The notes under the pieces are model-generated. The model was not told where the DNA came from, searched no databases, and saw only the letters and a list, made by a program, of their open reading frames with translations. A program made the translations under genes and the position numbers. This document shows, one piece after another, positions 44,143 through 52,308 of a stretch of DNA of 64,000 nucleotides. The stretch is from Halobaculum sp. MBLA0143 (GTDB lineage: Archaea; Halobacteriota; Halobacteria; Halobacteriales; Haloferacaceae): contig NZ_JBGKAC010000001.1 of assembly GCF_041361465.1 (NCBI RefSeq), forward strand, positions 2,542,001 to 2,606,000, in the 5' to 3' direction. Every line of letters begins with the position of its first letter. The first letter of the stretch is position 1.

Positions 44143-44260
44143 CCGGCCGGCGCGAGCGCCGTCCGGCGGCGGGCGAGGACTCCCAGCCACCAGAGGGTCT
44201 CTTCCACTTCCACCCCGCCCACAGCGAAGCTTTACCCGGAACAACGACTAACGACCGCCG

Positions 44261-46819
44261 ATGGCAGAGGCCGCCGACACGCCGGACCAGCAGTACGTCG
44301 AACACCCGCTCTTGACCCCCGGAGTCGTCGAGGACCGCCGGTACCAGGGGTTGCTCGCGGACGCCGCGAGCGACGCGGACACGCTCGTCTGTCTCCCGAC
44401 GGGGCTGGGGAAGACGACGGTGTCGCTGCGGGTCACCGCCCGGCGGCTGTACGAGATCGGCGGGAAGGCGTTGTTCTTAGCGCCGACGAAGCCGCTCGTC
44501 CAGCAGCACGCCGACTTCTACCGGGAGGCGCTGAAGGTGCCCGACGAGGAGATCGTCGTGTTCACCGGCGAGGTGAAGCCCGCGGATCGGGCGGCCGTCT
44601 GGGACGACGCGACGGTCGTGATCGCCACGCCGCAGGTGGTGGAGAACGACCTGATCGGCAACCGGATCTCGCTGTCGCGGGTGACACACCTCACGTTCGA
44701 CGAGTGTCACCGCGCGACGGGCGACTACTCGTACGTCTACATCGCCGAGCGGTACCACGCCGACGCCCAGCGGCCGCTCGTGACGGCGATGTCCGCCTCC
44801 CCCGGCGGCGACGAGGAGGAGATCCGGATCGTCTGTGAGAACCTCGGCGTCGACGAGGTGGAGGTGATGACGGAGGCGGACGCGGACGTGGCGGAGTACA
44901 CCCACGAGACGGACGTGGAGTGGGAGGAGATCGAACTCCCGGAGGAGGTGATCGAGATCCGCGACGCGCTCAACGAGGTGATCCGCGACCGGCTCCGCAA
45001 GCTGAAGTCGCTGGGCGTGAGCGACACGACACAGCCGGACGTGTCCCAGAAGGAGTTGAACGCGATGCGGCGGGAGCTACAGCAGATGATGGACGCCGGC
45101 CAGTCGGACGCCTACGAGGGGATGTCCACCCACGCGGAGGTGATGAAGCTCCGCCGGGCGGTGGAGTTGGTGGAGACCCAGAGCGTGGAGGCGCTGGACC
45201 GCTACTTCGAGCGCCAGCGGGAGGCCGCCCGGTCGTCGGGGGCGTCGAAGGCGAGCCAGCGGATGGTGGCCGAGCCGAAGGTGCGGGAGGCGATGCGGAT
45301 GGCGGACCAGTTCGACGATCTCCACCCGAAGTTCCGCCGGACGCGGGTGTTGCTCGCCCAGACGCTGGGGATCGGCGGCGGGGAGCGCGTGATCGTGTTC
45401 ACGGAGTCGCGCGACACGGCGGAGGCGCTGACTGAGTTCCTGTCGGCGTCGTTCGACACCCGGCGGTTCGTCGGTCAGGGTGACAAGGACGGCTCCGACG
45501 GGATGACCCAGACGGAACAACAGGAGACGCTGGAACAGTTCCGCGCCGGGGAGTTCGAGGTGCTCGTGTCGACGAGCGTCGCCGAGGAGGGGTTGGACGT
45601 GCCGGAGGTGGATCTCGTCTTGTTCTTCGAGCCGGTGCCGACGGCGATCCGGTCGATCCAACGGAAGGGCCGGACCGGCCGCCAGGAGGAGGGGAGCGTC
45701 GTGGTCTTGATGGCCGAAGACACCCGCGACGAGGCGTACTTCTGGATCTCCCGCCGGAAGGAGAAGAAGATGGAAGAGGAGCTCCGGTCGCTCAAGAGCG
45801 TCGCCGACGAGATGTCCGAGGAGCTGAGCGGCCAGTCCGCGTTGGACCAGTTCGAGGACGCGGGCGGCGAGACCCCGGACACACCCGAGCCCGTCGAGGA
45901 CGCGGGCGACGACGCGAGCGAGACCGACACGGACGACACCGGCGGTGGCGACTCCGTAGACGACACGGACGAGGCCGTCGGCGACGACACCGACGCGGTC
46001 ACCGGCGACGTCGACGGCACGGTCGGCGACGACACCGTCGGCATGACCGACGACGATGTCGGCGACACCGCCGACGTACCCGGGCCGGACACCGACGAGA
46101 CGCCGGCGTTGGGCGACGAGCTCGACGAAGACGGCGTGGTAGCGACGGCCGGGGAGTCGGCGGAGGCGGTGGAGGTGGTGGTGGACCAGCGCGAACTCGA
46201 CACCACCATCGCGCGGGACCTCTCCACCCGCGAGGGGGTCGAGACCCGGCTGGAGACGCTCGCGGTCGGCGACTACGTGCTCTCCGACCGGGTCGCGGTC
46301 GAACGGAAGTCCGTCGCGGACTTCCTCGACACGCTCGTCGGCGGCGACCGGTCGTTGTTCGAGCAGGTCGGCGACCTCGCTCGGGCGTACGCTCGGCCGG
46401 TCGTGATCGTGGAAGGCGAGGACCTGTACGGGGAACGCAACGTGGAGCCGAACGCGATCCGGGGGGCGTTGGCGTCGTTGTCCGTCGACTTCGGCGCGTC
46501 GGTCCTCCGGACGGACGACCCCACGGGCACTCGTGACCTCCTAGCGGTGATCGCCGAACGGGAACAGACCGGCAACGACCGGGCGGTGTCGGCACACGGG
46601 GAGAAGGCGGACAAGACCCTGCCGGAGCAACAGGAGTACGTCGTCAGCTCCATCGCCGACGTGGGGCCGGTGACGGCCCGCGCGCTGCTGGCGGAATTCG
46701 GCAGCGTGGAGGGGGTGATGATCGCCCGCGAGGAGGATCTGCTCGAAGTGGACGGCGTCGGCGAGGTGACGGCCGGTCGAATCCGCGAGGTGGTCGGCAG
46801 TGACTACGCCGGGCGGTGA
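44261..46819 (+). CDS. hef: Hef helicase/nuclease (FANCM/XPF-like)
   Basis: 852 residues. Residues 1-520 are a superfamily 2 helicase: PTGLGKTTVSL (Walker A), FDECHRATGDYSYV (motif II, DECH), MSASPGG (motif III), VFTESRDTAEAL, and RSIQRKGRTGRQEEGSVV (motif VI). Residues about 545-625 are a Asp/Thr/Gly-rich linker. The XPF-type nuclease follows, with VVVDQRELD and AVERKSVADFLDTLVGG (ERKxxxD), then two helix-hairpin-helix motifs (SIADVGPVTARALLAEFGS and DGVGEVTAGRIREVV). It processes stalled replication forks. Haloarchaeal Hef works in fork restart in parallel with Hjc, which is also in this window. Confidence 0.95.
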   Translation: MAEAADTPDQQYVEHPLLTPGVVEDRRYQGLLADAASDADTLVCLPTGLGKTTVSLRVTARRLYEIGGKALFLAPTKPLVQQHADFYREALKVPDEEIVVFTGEVKPADRAAVWDDATVVIATPQVVENDLIGNRISLSRVTHLTFDECHRATGDYSYVYIAERYHADAQRPLVTAMSASPGGDEEEIRIVCENLGVDEVEVMTEADADVAEYTHETDVEWEEIELPEEVIEIRDALNEVIRDRLRKLKSLGVSDTTQPDVSQKELNAMRRELQQMMDAGQSDAYEGMSTHAEVMKLRRAVELVETQSVEALDRYFERQREAARSSGASKASQRMVAEPKVREAMRMADQFDDLHPKFRRTRVLLAQTLGIGGGERVIVFTESRDTAEALTEFLSASFDTRRFVGQGDKDGSDGMTQTEQQETLEQFRAGEFEVLVSTSVAEEGLDVPEVDLVLFFEPVPTAIRSIQRKGRTGRQEEGSVVVLMAEDTRDEAYFWISRRKEKKMEEELRSLKSVADEMSEELSGQSALDQFEDAGGETPDTPEPVEDAGDDASETDTDDTGGGDSVDDTDEAVGDDTDAVTGDVDGTVGDDTVGMTDDDVGDTADVPGPDTDETPALGDELDEDGVVATAGESAEAVEVVVDQRELDTTIARDLSTREGVETRLETLAVGDYVLSDRVAVERKSVADFLDTLVGGDRSLFEQVGDLARAYARPVVIVEGEDLYGERNVEPNAIRGALASLSVDFGASVLRTDDPTGTRDLLAVIAEREQTGNDRAVSAHGEKADKTLPEQQEYVVSSIADVGPVTARALLAEFGSVEGVMIAREEDLLEVDGVGEVTAGRIREVVGSDYAGR

Positions 46820-46856
46820 CACACACGCTTTTGCCTCCGCCGACCGTCTGATCGGT

Positions 46857-47135
46857 ATGGCAGACACACTGTCCGACGACGAGATCGCAGAGCGACTGCC
46901 CGACGGCTGGGAGCGAGACGGCGACGAGATCGTCCGCGTGTACGAGTTCGACTCCTACCTCGCGGGCGTCGGGTTCGCCGGCGGTGCCGGCGGGCTCGCA
47001 GAGGAGGCGTTCCACCACCCGGAGATCACGATCCGGTACGCGGAAGTCGAGGTGCGGCTGACGACCCACGACGCCGGCGGCATCACGGAGAAGGACACGG
47101 AGTTGGCGGCGCGGTTCGACGAGCTGGCCGACTAA
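46857..47135 (+). CDS. phhB: Pterin-4a-carbinolamine dehydratase
   Basis: 92 residues; family length. The active-site motif is complete: EEAFHHPEITIRYAEVEVRL with the paired histidines, then TTHDAGGITEKDTELAARFD. The enzyme dehydrates 4a-hydroxytetrahydropterin and can also help molybdopterin metabolism. The start ATG 46857 follows the Hef stop by 37 bases, so they may be co-transcribed. To the right the sequence changes to AT-rich non-coding DNA before the halocin-like cassette. Confidence 0.92.
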   Translation: MADTLSDDEIAERLPDGWERDGDEIVRVYEFDSYLAGVGFAGGAGGLAEEAFHHPEITIRYAEVEVRLTTHDAGGITEKDTELAARFDELAD

Positions 47136-47475
47136 GCCCGTCGGACAAACGCTCGTTTCAGTCACCGTCCGGTTGAAGTAGCTGCCGGCCGCAGCCGTGA
47201 GTGCCCGCCGCGACGATCTGCCCCGTCGTCGCGCTGGGTGGACTGCCCATCCGCCGTGGCTCCCCCTGTCGGCCACGCAGTCCCCTTTCCTGGCCTGGAA
47301 ACGTTGATACGGGCGCTAGCCACACACTTTCCAGATACAATTCTTCTATTTAACATTATTATCTGAAGTTTGTATCTATTTACAATTTTCTATCGGAAAG
47401 GAAGTAAAAGAAGAAAAGCTTATATTATCTCGGCTTTACCTAATACACATAGACGAGAGTTCCAGGCTGTCAGAT
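47136..47475. other. Intergenic 340 bp, left boundary of the AT-rich peptide cassette
   Basis: The first 170 bases are GC-rich without a gene; from about 47310 composition turns AT-rich (gtttgtatctatttacaattttctatcgg). The likely promoter of the halocin-like gene is the gcttatattatctcgg stretch (47418-47433) or the taatacaca stretch near 47441. No RNA gene seen. Confidence 0.6.
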
Positions 47476-48237
47476 GTGACAGGCTCAAAAAGAGAGTTCC
47501 TCAAGATGTTGTGCGCAGGGGGCAGTGCAGCCTCCTTGTCAGGAGTGGCGTCTGCCGGAGACAGTGCGTACAGACCAGACGTTGAAGTTAAGCAACTGTC
47601 TAAACAAAGAGCCGAATCACTGTACGAGGCGGTGTCAGCGGACGAGACGGTGAGGAGCACGCAGGAGTACGCTCGGACAATTGGCGGTGAATTCGACCTG
47701 ACAAGCATCACTGGGTACACGCTGACGGAGGGCGGGAGGAGTTTACACAACCTCAAAGTCGGTCTACAGGACAGAGAGGGCTCTGTAGACATCCGAGTCG
47801 GGGAGAACAACACTGCTACATTACTGACAGTGGACAACGAGGTCGGTGTTGATGCGTACGTGTCCACTGACGGTACAGTCTCGGCTAACTCTCTGTCAAG
47901 TGTGCAGGAGTACACTGAATGGCAGAGTAGCGCAGTGACGGCACAGGGTGATTTCGACTGTAAGAACGTCAATATCGGGTTCGTGTGCGACTTCTTCCAG
48001 GTCCTGGCCGCAGGAGCGACTATCGTGATAACAATCATACAGCCAGAGACGGCACCGATTACGATCAAGGCCAGTCAGCTTATTGCTGCTGGATGCACTC
48101 TCGGTGATTTTCTACCAGGGAACTCAAGCTGCGATATAAGTACCGTGGACTTTTGCACCAAGTTCAATTGCTTCGACGAAGTAGGAGTCATATACTGTGG
48201 GTTTATCCCAGACGTAAAGCTGAAGATATGTGAGTAG
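47476..48237 (+). CDS. Tat-exported Cys-rich precursor resembling halocin C8 family
   Basis: 253 residues, GTG start. The N-terminus MTGSKREFLKMLCAGGSAAS is a Tat-type signal with KR-x-F-L-K. Residues about 30-155 are an acidic, Cys-free pro-region; residues 160-253 hold eight Cys (162, 171, 207, 219, 227, 232, 241, 252) around a hydrophobic stretch (VLAAGATIVITIIQP). This build (Tat signal, polar pro-region, Cys-rich C-terminal peptide) is that of halocin C8-type preproproteins, in which the C-terminal part is the antimicrobial and the pro-region gives immunity. GC is low compared with neighbours. Overall similarity cannot be scored here, so the assignment stays tentative. Confidence 0.65.
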   Translation: MTGSKREFLKMLCAGGSAASLSGVASAGDSAYRPDVEVKQLSKQRAESLYEAVSADETVRSTQEYARTIGGEFDLTSITGYTLTEGGRSLHNLKVGLQDREGSVDIRVGENNTATLLTVDNEVGVDAYVSTDGTVSANSLSSVQEYTEWQSSAVTAQGDFDCKNVNIGFVCDFFQVLAAGATIVITIIQPETAPITIKASQLIAAGCTLGDFLPGNSSCDISTVDFCTKFNCFDEVGVIYCGFIPDVKLKICE

Positions 48238-48399
48238 ATGTTGAGACTATTAGCGGTCGTACTGCTCGTCTTAGTAGTTTCTTTACTATCCTATTATTTT
48301 TCTAGACTTCAGTACAGTGAAAATCTGAGAAGTTACACTACTACAGCTGGAGGTATTGTCTCTGCACTTTTTTTATTAATATGTTTACAGATTATATAA
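48238..48399 (+). CDS. Small two-helix membrane protein next to halocin-like gene, 53 residues
   Basis: Its ATG (48238) follows the TAG of the Cys-rich precursor directly. The 53 residues contain two helices: LLAVVLLVLVVSLLSYYF (residues 4-21) and IVSALFLLICLQII (40-53), joined by a polar loop with SRLQYSENLRSYTTTAGG. Codon use is AT-rich like the gene before it. Bacteriocin immunity proteins are often such small membrane proteins translated from the same message; that role is inferred from position only. Confidence 0.7.
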   Translation: MLRLLAVVLLVLVVSLLSYYFSRLQYSENLRSYTTTAGGIVSALFLLICLQII

Positions 48400-48515
48400 A
48401 TATTGTAGATAGAACCTTTGGGACGGACTTTGCCACGGGCATACCCCTGTTGGCTGCTCTGCTGTGGATTTCTATAGTTATCCAGAATGTTAGCATGAGT
48501 ACAGAATTAGAATAA
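48381..48515 (+). CDS. Small one-helix membrane protein in the halocin-like cassette, 44 residues
   Basis: ATG 48381 to TAA 48513-48515, overlapping the previous gene by 19 bases in another frame. The 44 residues begin MFTDYINIVDRTFGTD and contain one helix (IPLLAALLWISIVIQNV, about 21-37). With its overlap and AT-rich codons it looks like the last gene of the same transcript. It could be a second immunity or accessory factor. Shortness and lack of a homologue in memory keep confidence moderate. Confidence 0.55.
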   Translation: MFTDYINIVDRTFGTDFATGIPLLAALLWISIVIQNVSMSTELE

Positions 48516-48574
48516 CTACGGGTCATAAAGCACCCTATTTCTTTCAGAGTTCTTAAATCGACTCGTATCGTCTC

Positions 48575-49906
48575 GTGCGTGTGCGACTAGACGACTTCGT
48601 GGAGTACGAGGCGGACACGGACGCCCGGCGTCGGCGCCTCGCCGAGGAGAAGTCGTACGAGCTCCTCGACCACCTGGAGTCGTTCGAACACCGGTTCGCG
48701 GAGGCGACCGGCGGGAGCGACCGCTTCGGCTCCGTCTCGCCGGCGATCTTCGTCGGCCGGGCGAACTACCCCAACGTCTCGACGGGCATCCTCTCGCCGG
48801 TCGGTCACGAGGACGACGCCGCGCGCTTCGAGACCTCCGGCGAGTGGTACGAGGAAGGGGTGTCGATCTCCGACGTGTTCCGCCGCCGGACCTCGCTCCT
48901 GAACGCCACCCGCTCCGTCGACCGAGACGTGCACGACGCCGCTCGGACGGCCGGGGCCGCCCGCGACGACGGACTGCCGAACGTCCACGACGCCTGGACG
49001 GGCTTCCTCGGCACGCAGCGCGAGGTGGCCATCGCCGACCGACCGGTGGACGTGGAGGTGGGGCTCGCGGAGGGCCCGAACGTGGACTTCGACCCGGGGC
49101 GCGACGACATCTCCACGCCGACCGGGCCGCGGGCGGAGGCGGCGACGGCGGAGCTGGGCGAGAACCCCCACGTCCCCCGGCCGGTGGAGAAGACGCTCGA
49201 AGACGACGACTGGCGCGCGGAGGAGGCGATCAACTACCTCTACAATCGCGGGTTCGACGTGTACGAGATCAACACGATCCTGTCGGCGGGCGCGCTCGGA
49301 CAGACGGAGGAACGCCGGCTCGTCCCGACGCGGTGGTCGATCACCGCCGTCGACGACACCGTCGGGGGGTTCCTCCGCGGGTCGATCCGGTCGAACTCCT
49401 CCGTCGACGGCGTCCGGGTGTACCACGACAGCTACCTCGGCAACGAGTTCTGGGTCGTGCTCGCGCCCGGCAGTTGGGAGTACGAACTCGTGGAGGCGAA
49501 GGCGGCCGGCAGCATCTGGAACCCGACGGCGACGGAGCCGTGGTACGCCAGCGACCGGGAGGGCCGCGAGGGTCGGACGGGCTACCCGGAGGAGACCGCC
49601 GGGGCGTACCACGCCGCCCGGCTGGGCGTGCTCGAACACTTAGACGAGATCGGCCGCACCGGGAAGGCGCTCGTCGTCCGGTACGTCTCCCCGGACTACT
49701 GGGGCCCGGCGGGGGTGTGGCAGGTGCGCGAGTCCGTCCGGCACGCCTTCGAGGGGACGGTCGGCGAGGCGGAGACGCTGGGCGACGCCGTCGCGGCCGT
49801 CGCCGACGAACTGCCGATCCCGCTCGCGGCGCTGCGTCGGAAGTCGACGATGGTCGACGGGCTCCAGTCGACGTTGTCGTCGTGGGGCGAACGCGGGAGC
49901 GACTGA
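48575..49906 (+). CDS. nreA: DNA repair protein NreA
   Basis: 443 residues, GTG start. The start RLDDFVEYEADTDARRRRLAEEKSYELL is like NreA, and SPAIFVGRANYPNVSTGIL, DISTPTGPRAEAATAELGENPHVPR and FWVVLAPGSWEYELVEAKA are conserved blocks of the Nre family. The C-terminus LQSTLSSWG fits a PCNA-interacting (PIP) motif. NreA protects haloarchaea and other archaea against DNA crosslinks. After the AT-rich cassette, codon bias is again typical for core genes. Convergent with the DUF302 gene one base away. Confidence 0.92.
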   Translation: MRVRLDDFVEYEADTDARRRRLAEEKSYELLDHLESFEHRFAEATGGSDRFGSVSPAIFVGRANYPNVSTGILSPVGHEDDAARFETSGEWYEEGVSISDVFRRRTSLLNATRSVDRDVHDAARTAGAARDDGLPNVHDAWTGFLGTQREVAIADRPVDVEVGLAEGPNVDFDPGRDDISTPTGPRAEAATAELGENPHVPRPVEKTLEDDDWRAEEAINYLYNRGFDVYEINTILSAGALGQTEERRLVPTRWSITAVDDTVGGFLRGSIRSNSSVDGVRVYHDSYLGNEFWVVLAPGSWEYELVEAKAAGSIWNPTATEPWYASDREGREGRTGYPEETAGAYHAARLGVLEHLDEIGRTGKALVVRYVSPDYWGPAGVWQVRESVRHAFEGTVGEAETLGDAVAAVADELPIPLAALRRKSTMVDGLQSTLSSWGERGSD

Positions 49907-49907
49907 G

Positions 49908-50399
49908 TCAGTCGTCCAACCGTTCGAACGCCTCGTCGACGAGTTCACCCGTGTCGGCGATGATCGCGTCCATCTCCTCCGTGTCCGTCGGCAGCCCGAG
50001 CAGTCGCGCGATCCGCATGATCGAGACGTGGTACACCTCCTGGCGGCCGGGCTCTAGTTCGTGGACGACGACGTTACACGGGAACAACGCGCCGATCTGG
50101 CCGTCCGTGGCGTCCAGCGCCCGGTCGGCCATCTGCGGGTTGCACGCCCCCAGGACGTAGTAGGGGTCGCGGTCTGCATCGTCGGACTGCGTCCGACTGC
50201 TTGAGGCGCTTCGCGCCTCTCTGTCGACCTTCTCGTTGAGCATCTCCGACGGGGAGAACTCCGTCGCCATCCCGAAGCCGGCGTCCGAGAACGTCTCGCG
50301 GACGTGGTCGACGGCCGTCTCGTGGTCCATCGCCAGTTCCGTGCGGGCTTCGCCGAACTGTTCCGGGTCGACTTCTGCGGGGTCGAACGGGAGGTTCAC
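49908..50399 (-). CDS. DUF302 domain protein
   Basis: 163 residues from GTG 50399. The DUF302 core is ETFSDAGFGMATEFSPSEML, VLGACNPQMADRALDATDGQ, GALFPCNVVVHELEPGRQEV and YHVSIMRIARLLG. A 20-residue acidic insertion around ARSASSSRTQSDDADRD separates the first and second blocks. The family folds like a small alpha-beta dimer of unknown role. An alternative start at 50519 would add a Arg-rich stretch that does not resemble protein. Its stop sits one base after the NreA stop on the other strand. Confidence 0.85.
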   Translation of the reverse strand: MNLPFDPAEVDPEQFGEARTELAMDHETAVDHVRETFSDAGFGMATEFSPSEMLNEKVDREARSASSSRTQSDDADRDPYYVLGACNPQMADRALDATDGQIGALFPCNVVVHELEPGRQEVYHVSIMRIARLLGLPTDTEEMDAIIADTGELVDEAFERLDD

Positions 50400-50644
50400 G
50401 GTCGTAGGTGGGTCGGGCGCTACTAAACGCTGCCGCGGTGCCGTACCGTGGTCGGCCTCCCACCCGCTAGCCCGACTTCGACGCCGGACGAGGCAGTTTT
50501 CCCGCCCTTGCGAGGTCATCGCCCTCCCACGGCTCTATCGGCAGTCGTGGGATGTTGCCGACCAGAGGTACTTCTTTCGACTATCGTGACACCCCCCGAG
50601 ACTGCGAGACAAGCGTTTTCGGTCGGCCCCGCGGACGGAGTGAC

Positions 50645-51763
50645 GTGACAGAGATCACGGAGGGTGGCGTCACCGTCACCGTGGAGGAGGCCCGCGACGG
50701 GGCCAGCGACGGGACGAGCGACGCGGTGTTCTTCAACCCGGAGATGGAGCTGAACCGCGACCTGACGGTAGCGGTGCTGCGGGCACACGCCGACCGGGCG
50801 GGCGCGGGGACGTACTTGGACGCGACGGCCGCGTCGGGCGTCCGAGCGACGCGGGCGGCCGCGGAGGGGTACACCGTCACCGCGGCGGACGTAGACCCGG
50901 ACGCCGTCGCGCTGGCGAGAGAGAACCTCGCAGACCACGACGACGCGACGGCCGTCCACGAGGACGCCAACGTCCTCATGCACGAGTCGCGCTTCGACGT
51001 GGTGGACCTGGACCCGTACGGCTCCCCGGTGCCGTTCGCGGACGCGGCCCTCCGGAGCGCGACGGAGTTGGTGTGCGTGACGGCGACGGACACCGCCCCG
51101 CTGTGTGGCGCACACTTCGAGAGCGGGCGACGGCGCTACGAGACGACACCGCGCAACACGGAGTACCACCCGGAGATGGGGCTGCGGGTGTTGCTGTCGT
51201 CCCTCGTCCGGACGGCGGCGAAACACGACGTGGCCGCGCGACCGATCTGTTCGCACGTCTCGCGCCACTACGCCCGGACGTACCTCCGTGTCGACCGGTC
51301 CGCGACGGCCGCCAACGAGGCGGTCGGGGATCTGGGCCACGTCTACCACTGTCAGGACTGTCTCTACCGGGAACACGAGCGGGGGCTGCTGGCGGACGCG
51401 CCGGGTGACTGCCCGAACTGCGAGTCGAACCGGCTCGTCACCGCCGGGCCGCTGTGGCTGGGGGAGATCGCGGATCCGACGTTCGTCACGGACGTGCGGA
51501 GCGCCTTAGACGACGAGATGGGGGAGGCAGACCGCGCCGACCGCCTGTTGGAGACGGTCGGGAACGAACTCGGGACGCCGACCCACTACGACCAACACCG
51601 GCTGTGTGAGCTGTGGGGGCGGCCGGCGTCGGCGATGGACGACTTCGTCGGGGCGCTGCGTGCGGCCGGCCACGAGGCCGCTCGCGCCCACTACTCCGGG
51701 ACGGCCTTCGAGACGGACGCGACCGTCGCGGAGATCCGCGCCGCGACGGAACACCTCGGGTGA
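50645..51763 (+). CDS. trm1: tRNA (guanine-26-N2) dimethyltransferase
   Basis: 372 residues, GTG start. Trm1 motifs: [20 protein letters not shown] near residue 30, [20 protein letters not shown] (S-adenosylmethionine-binding), [18 protein letters not shown] with the catalytic D-P-x-G, and the C-terminal zinc region [13 protein letters not shown] plus CPNCESNRL. It methylates G26 of tRNA twice. Length agrees with archaeal Trm1. The upstream interval of 245 bases has no gene. Confidence 0.95.
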   Translation: MTEITEGGVTVTVEEARDGASDGTSDAVFFNPEMELNRDLTVAVLRAHADRAGAGTYLDATAASGVRATRAAAEGYTVTAADVDPDAVALARENLADHDDATAVHEDANVLMHESRFDVVDLDPYGSPVPFADAALRSATELVCVTATDTAPLCGAHFESGRRRYETTPRNTEYHPEMGLRVLLSSLVRTAAKHDVAARPICSHVSRHYARTYLRVDRSATAANEAVGDLGHVYHCQDCLYREHERGLLADAPGDCPNCESNRLVTAGPLWLGEIADPTFVTDVRSALDDEMGEADRADRLLETVGNELGTPTHYDQHRLCELWGRPASAMDDFVGALRAAGHEAARAHYSGTAFETDATVAEIRAATEHLG

Positions 51764-51777
51764 GAGACCCGCCGGGA

Positions 51778-52188
51778 CTACGGCGCGACGCGACGGTACC
51801 GCACCCGTCGCTCGATCAGCAGCCACACGACGACCGTGAGCGCGCCGAGGGTGTTGGCGACCTGGTCGTACAGGCTGAACTGGCGGCCGGGCAGCGGGGC
51901 CTGGAGCAGTTCCACGACGAAGCCGTACGCCGCGACGCCGACGACGACCGCCACTGCCCGGGTGATCGGGCGGTCGCGCAGCGTCGCGGTGGCGTACGCC
52001 GCGAGCAGCGCCAGGACGGTGTAGCCCGCGAAGTGGACGTACTTGTCGAAGAACGGCCCGGCGCTTGGGGGCGACGCCTCCGTGACCAGCGAGAAGTACG
52101 CGATCGTGCCGGCGACGACCAGAACGGCGGCGACGCGCAGACCCCGAGGGATCAACGGCACTCGGACGACCGGCGAGCGGTCAGCCAT
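51778..52188 (-). CDS. VanZ family membrane protein
   Basis: 136 residues from ATG 52188, four helices. The family signature FFDKYVHFAGYTVLALLAAY follows the first helix, and ELLQAPLPGRQFSLYDQVANTLGAL lies before the last. VanZ-like proteins are widespread small membrane proteins whose role in archaea is unknown. The ORF is convergent with Trm1 and divergent from the signal-peptide protein at 52309. Confidence 0.85.
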   Translation of the reverse strand: MADRSPVVRVPLIPRGLRVAAVLVVAGTIAYFSLVTEASPPSAGPFFDKYVHFAGYTVLALLAAYATATLRDRPITRAVAVVVGVAAYGFVVELLQAPLPGRQFSLYDQVANTLGALTVVVWLLIERRVRYRRVAP

Positions 52189-52308
52189 GGTCACAGGCTC
52201 CCCCCGCCGGCGGCGTAACTCCACCGACTTCGGTGGGTCGTCTCTGAGAATCAGAATCGGTAGCGACCCGGCCACATTTATGTGTGGCAAGCGGTTCTCT
52301 CCCGACGA

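Noticed and set aside
50400-50644. Gap before Trm1 as a site of a further gene
   Set aside because: No frame with a sensible start and codon bias; likely the divergent promoter interval of DUF302 and Trm1.
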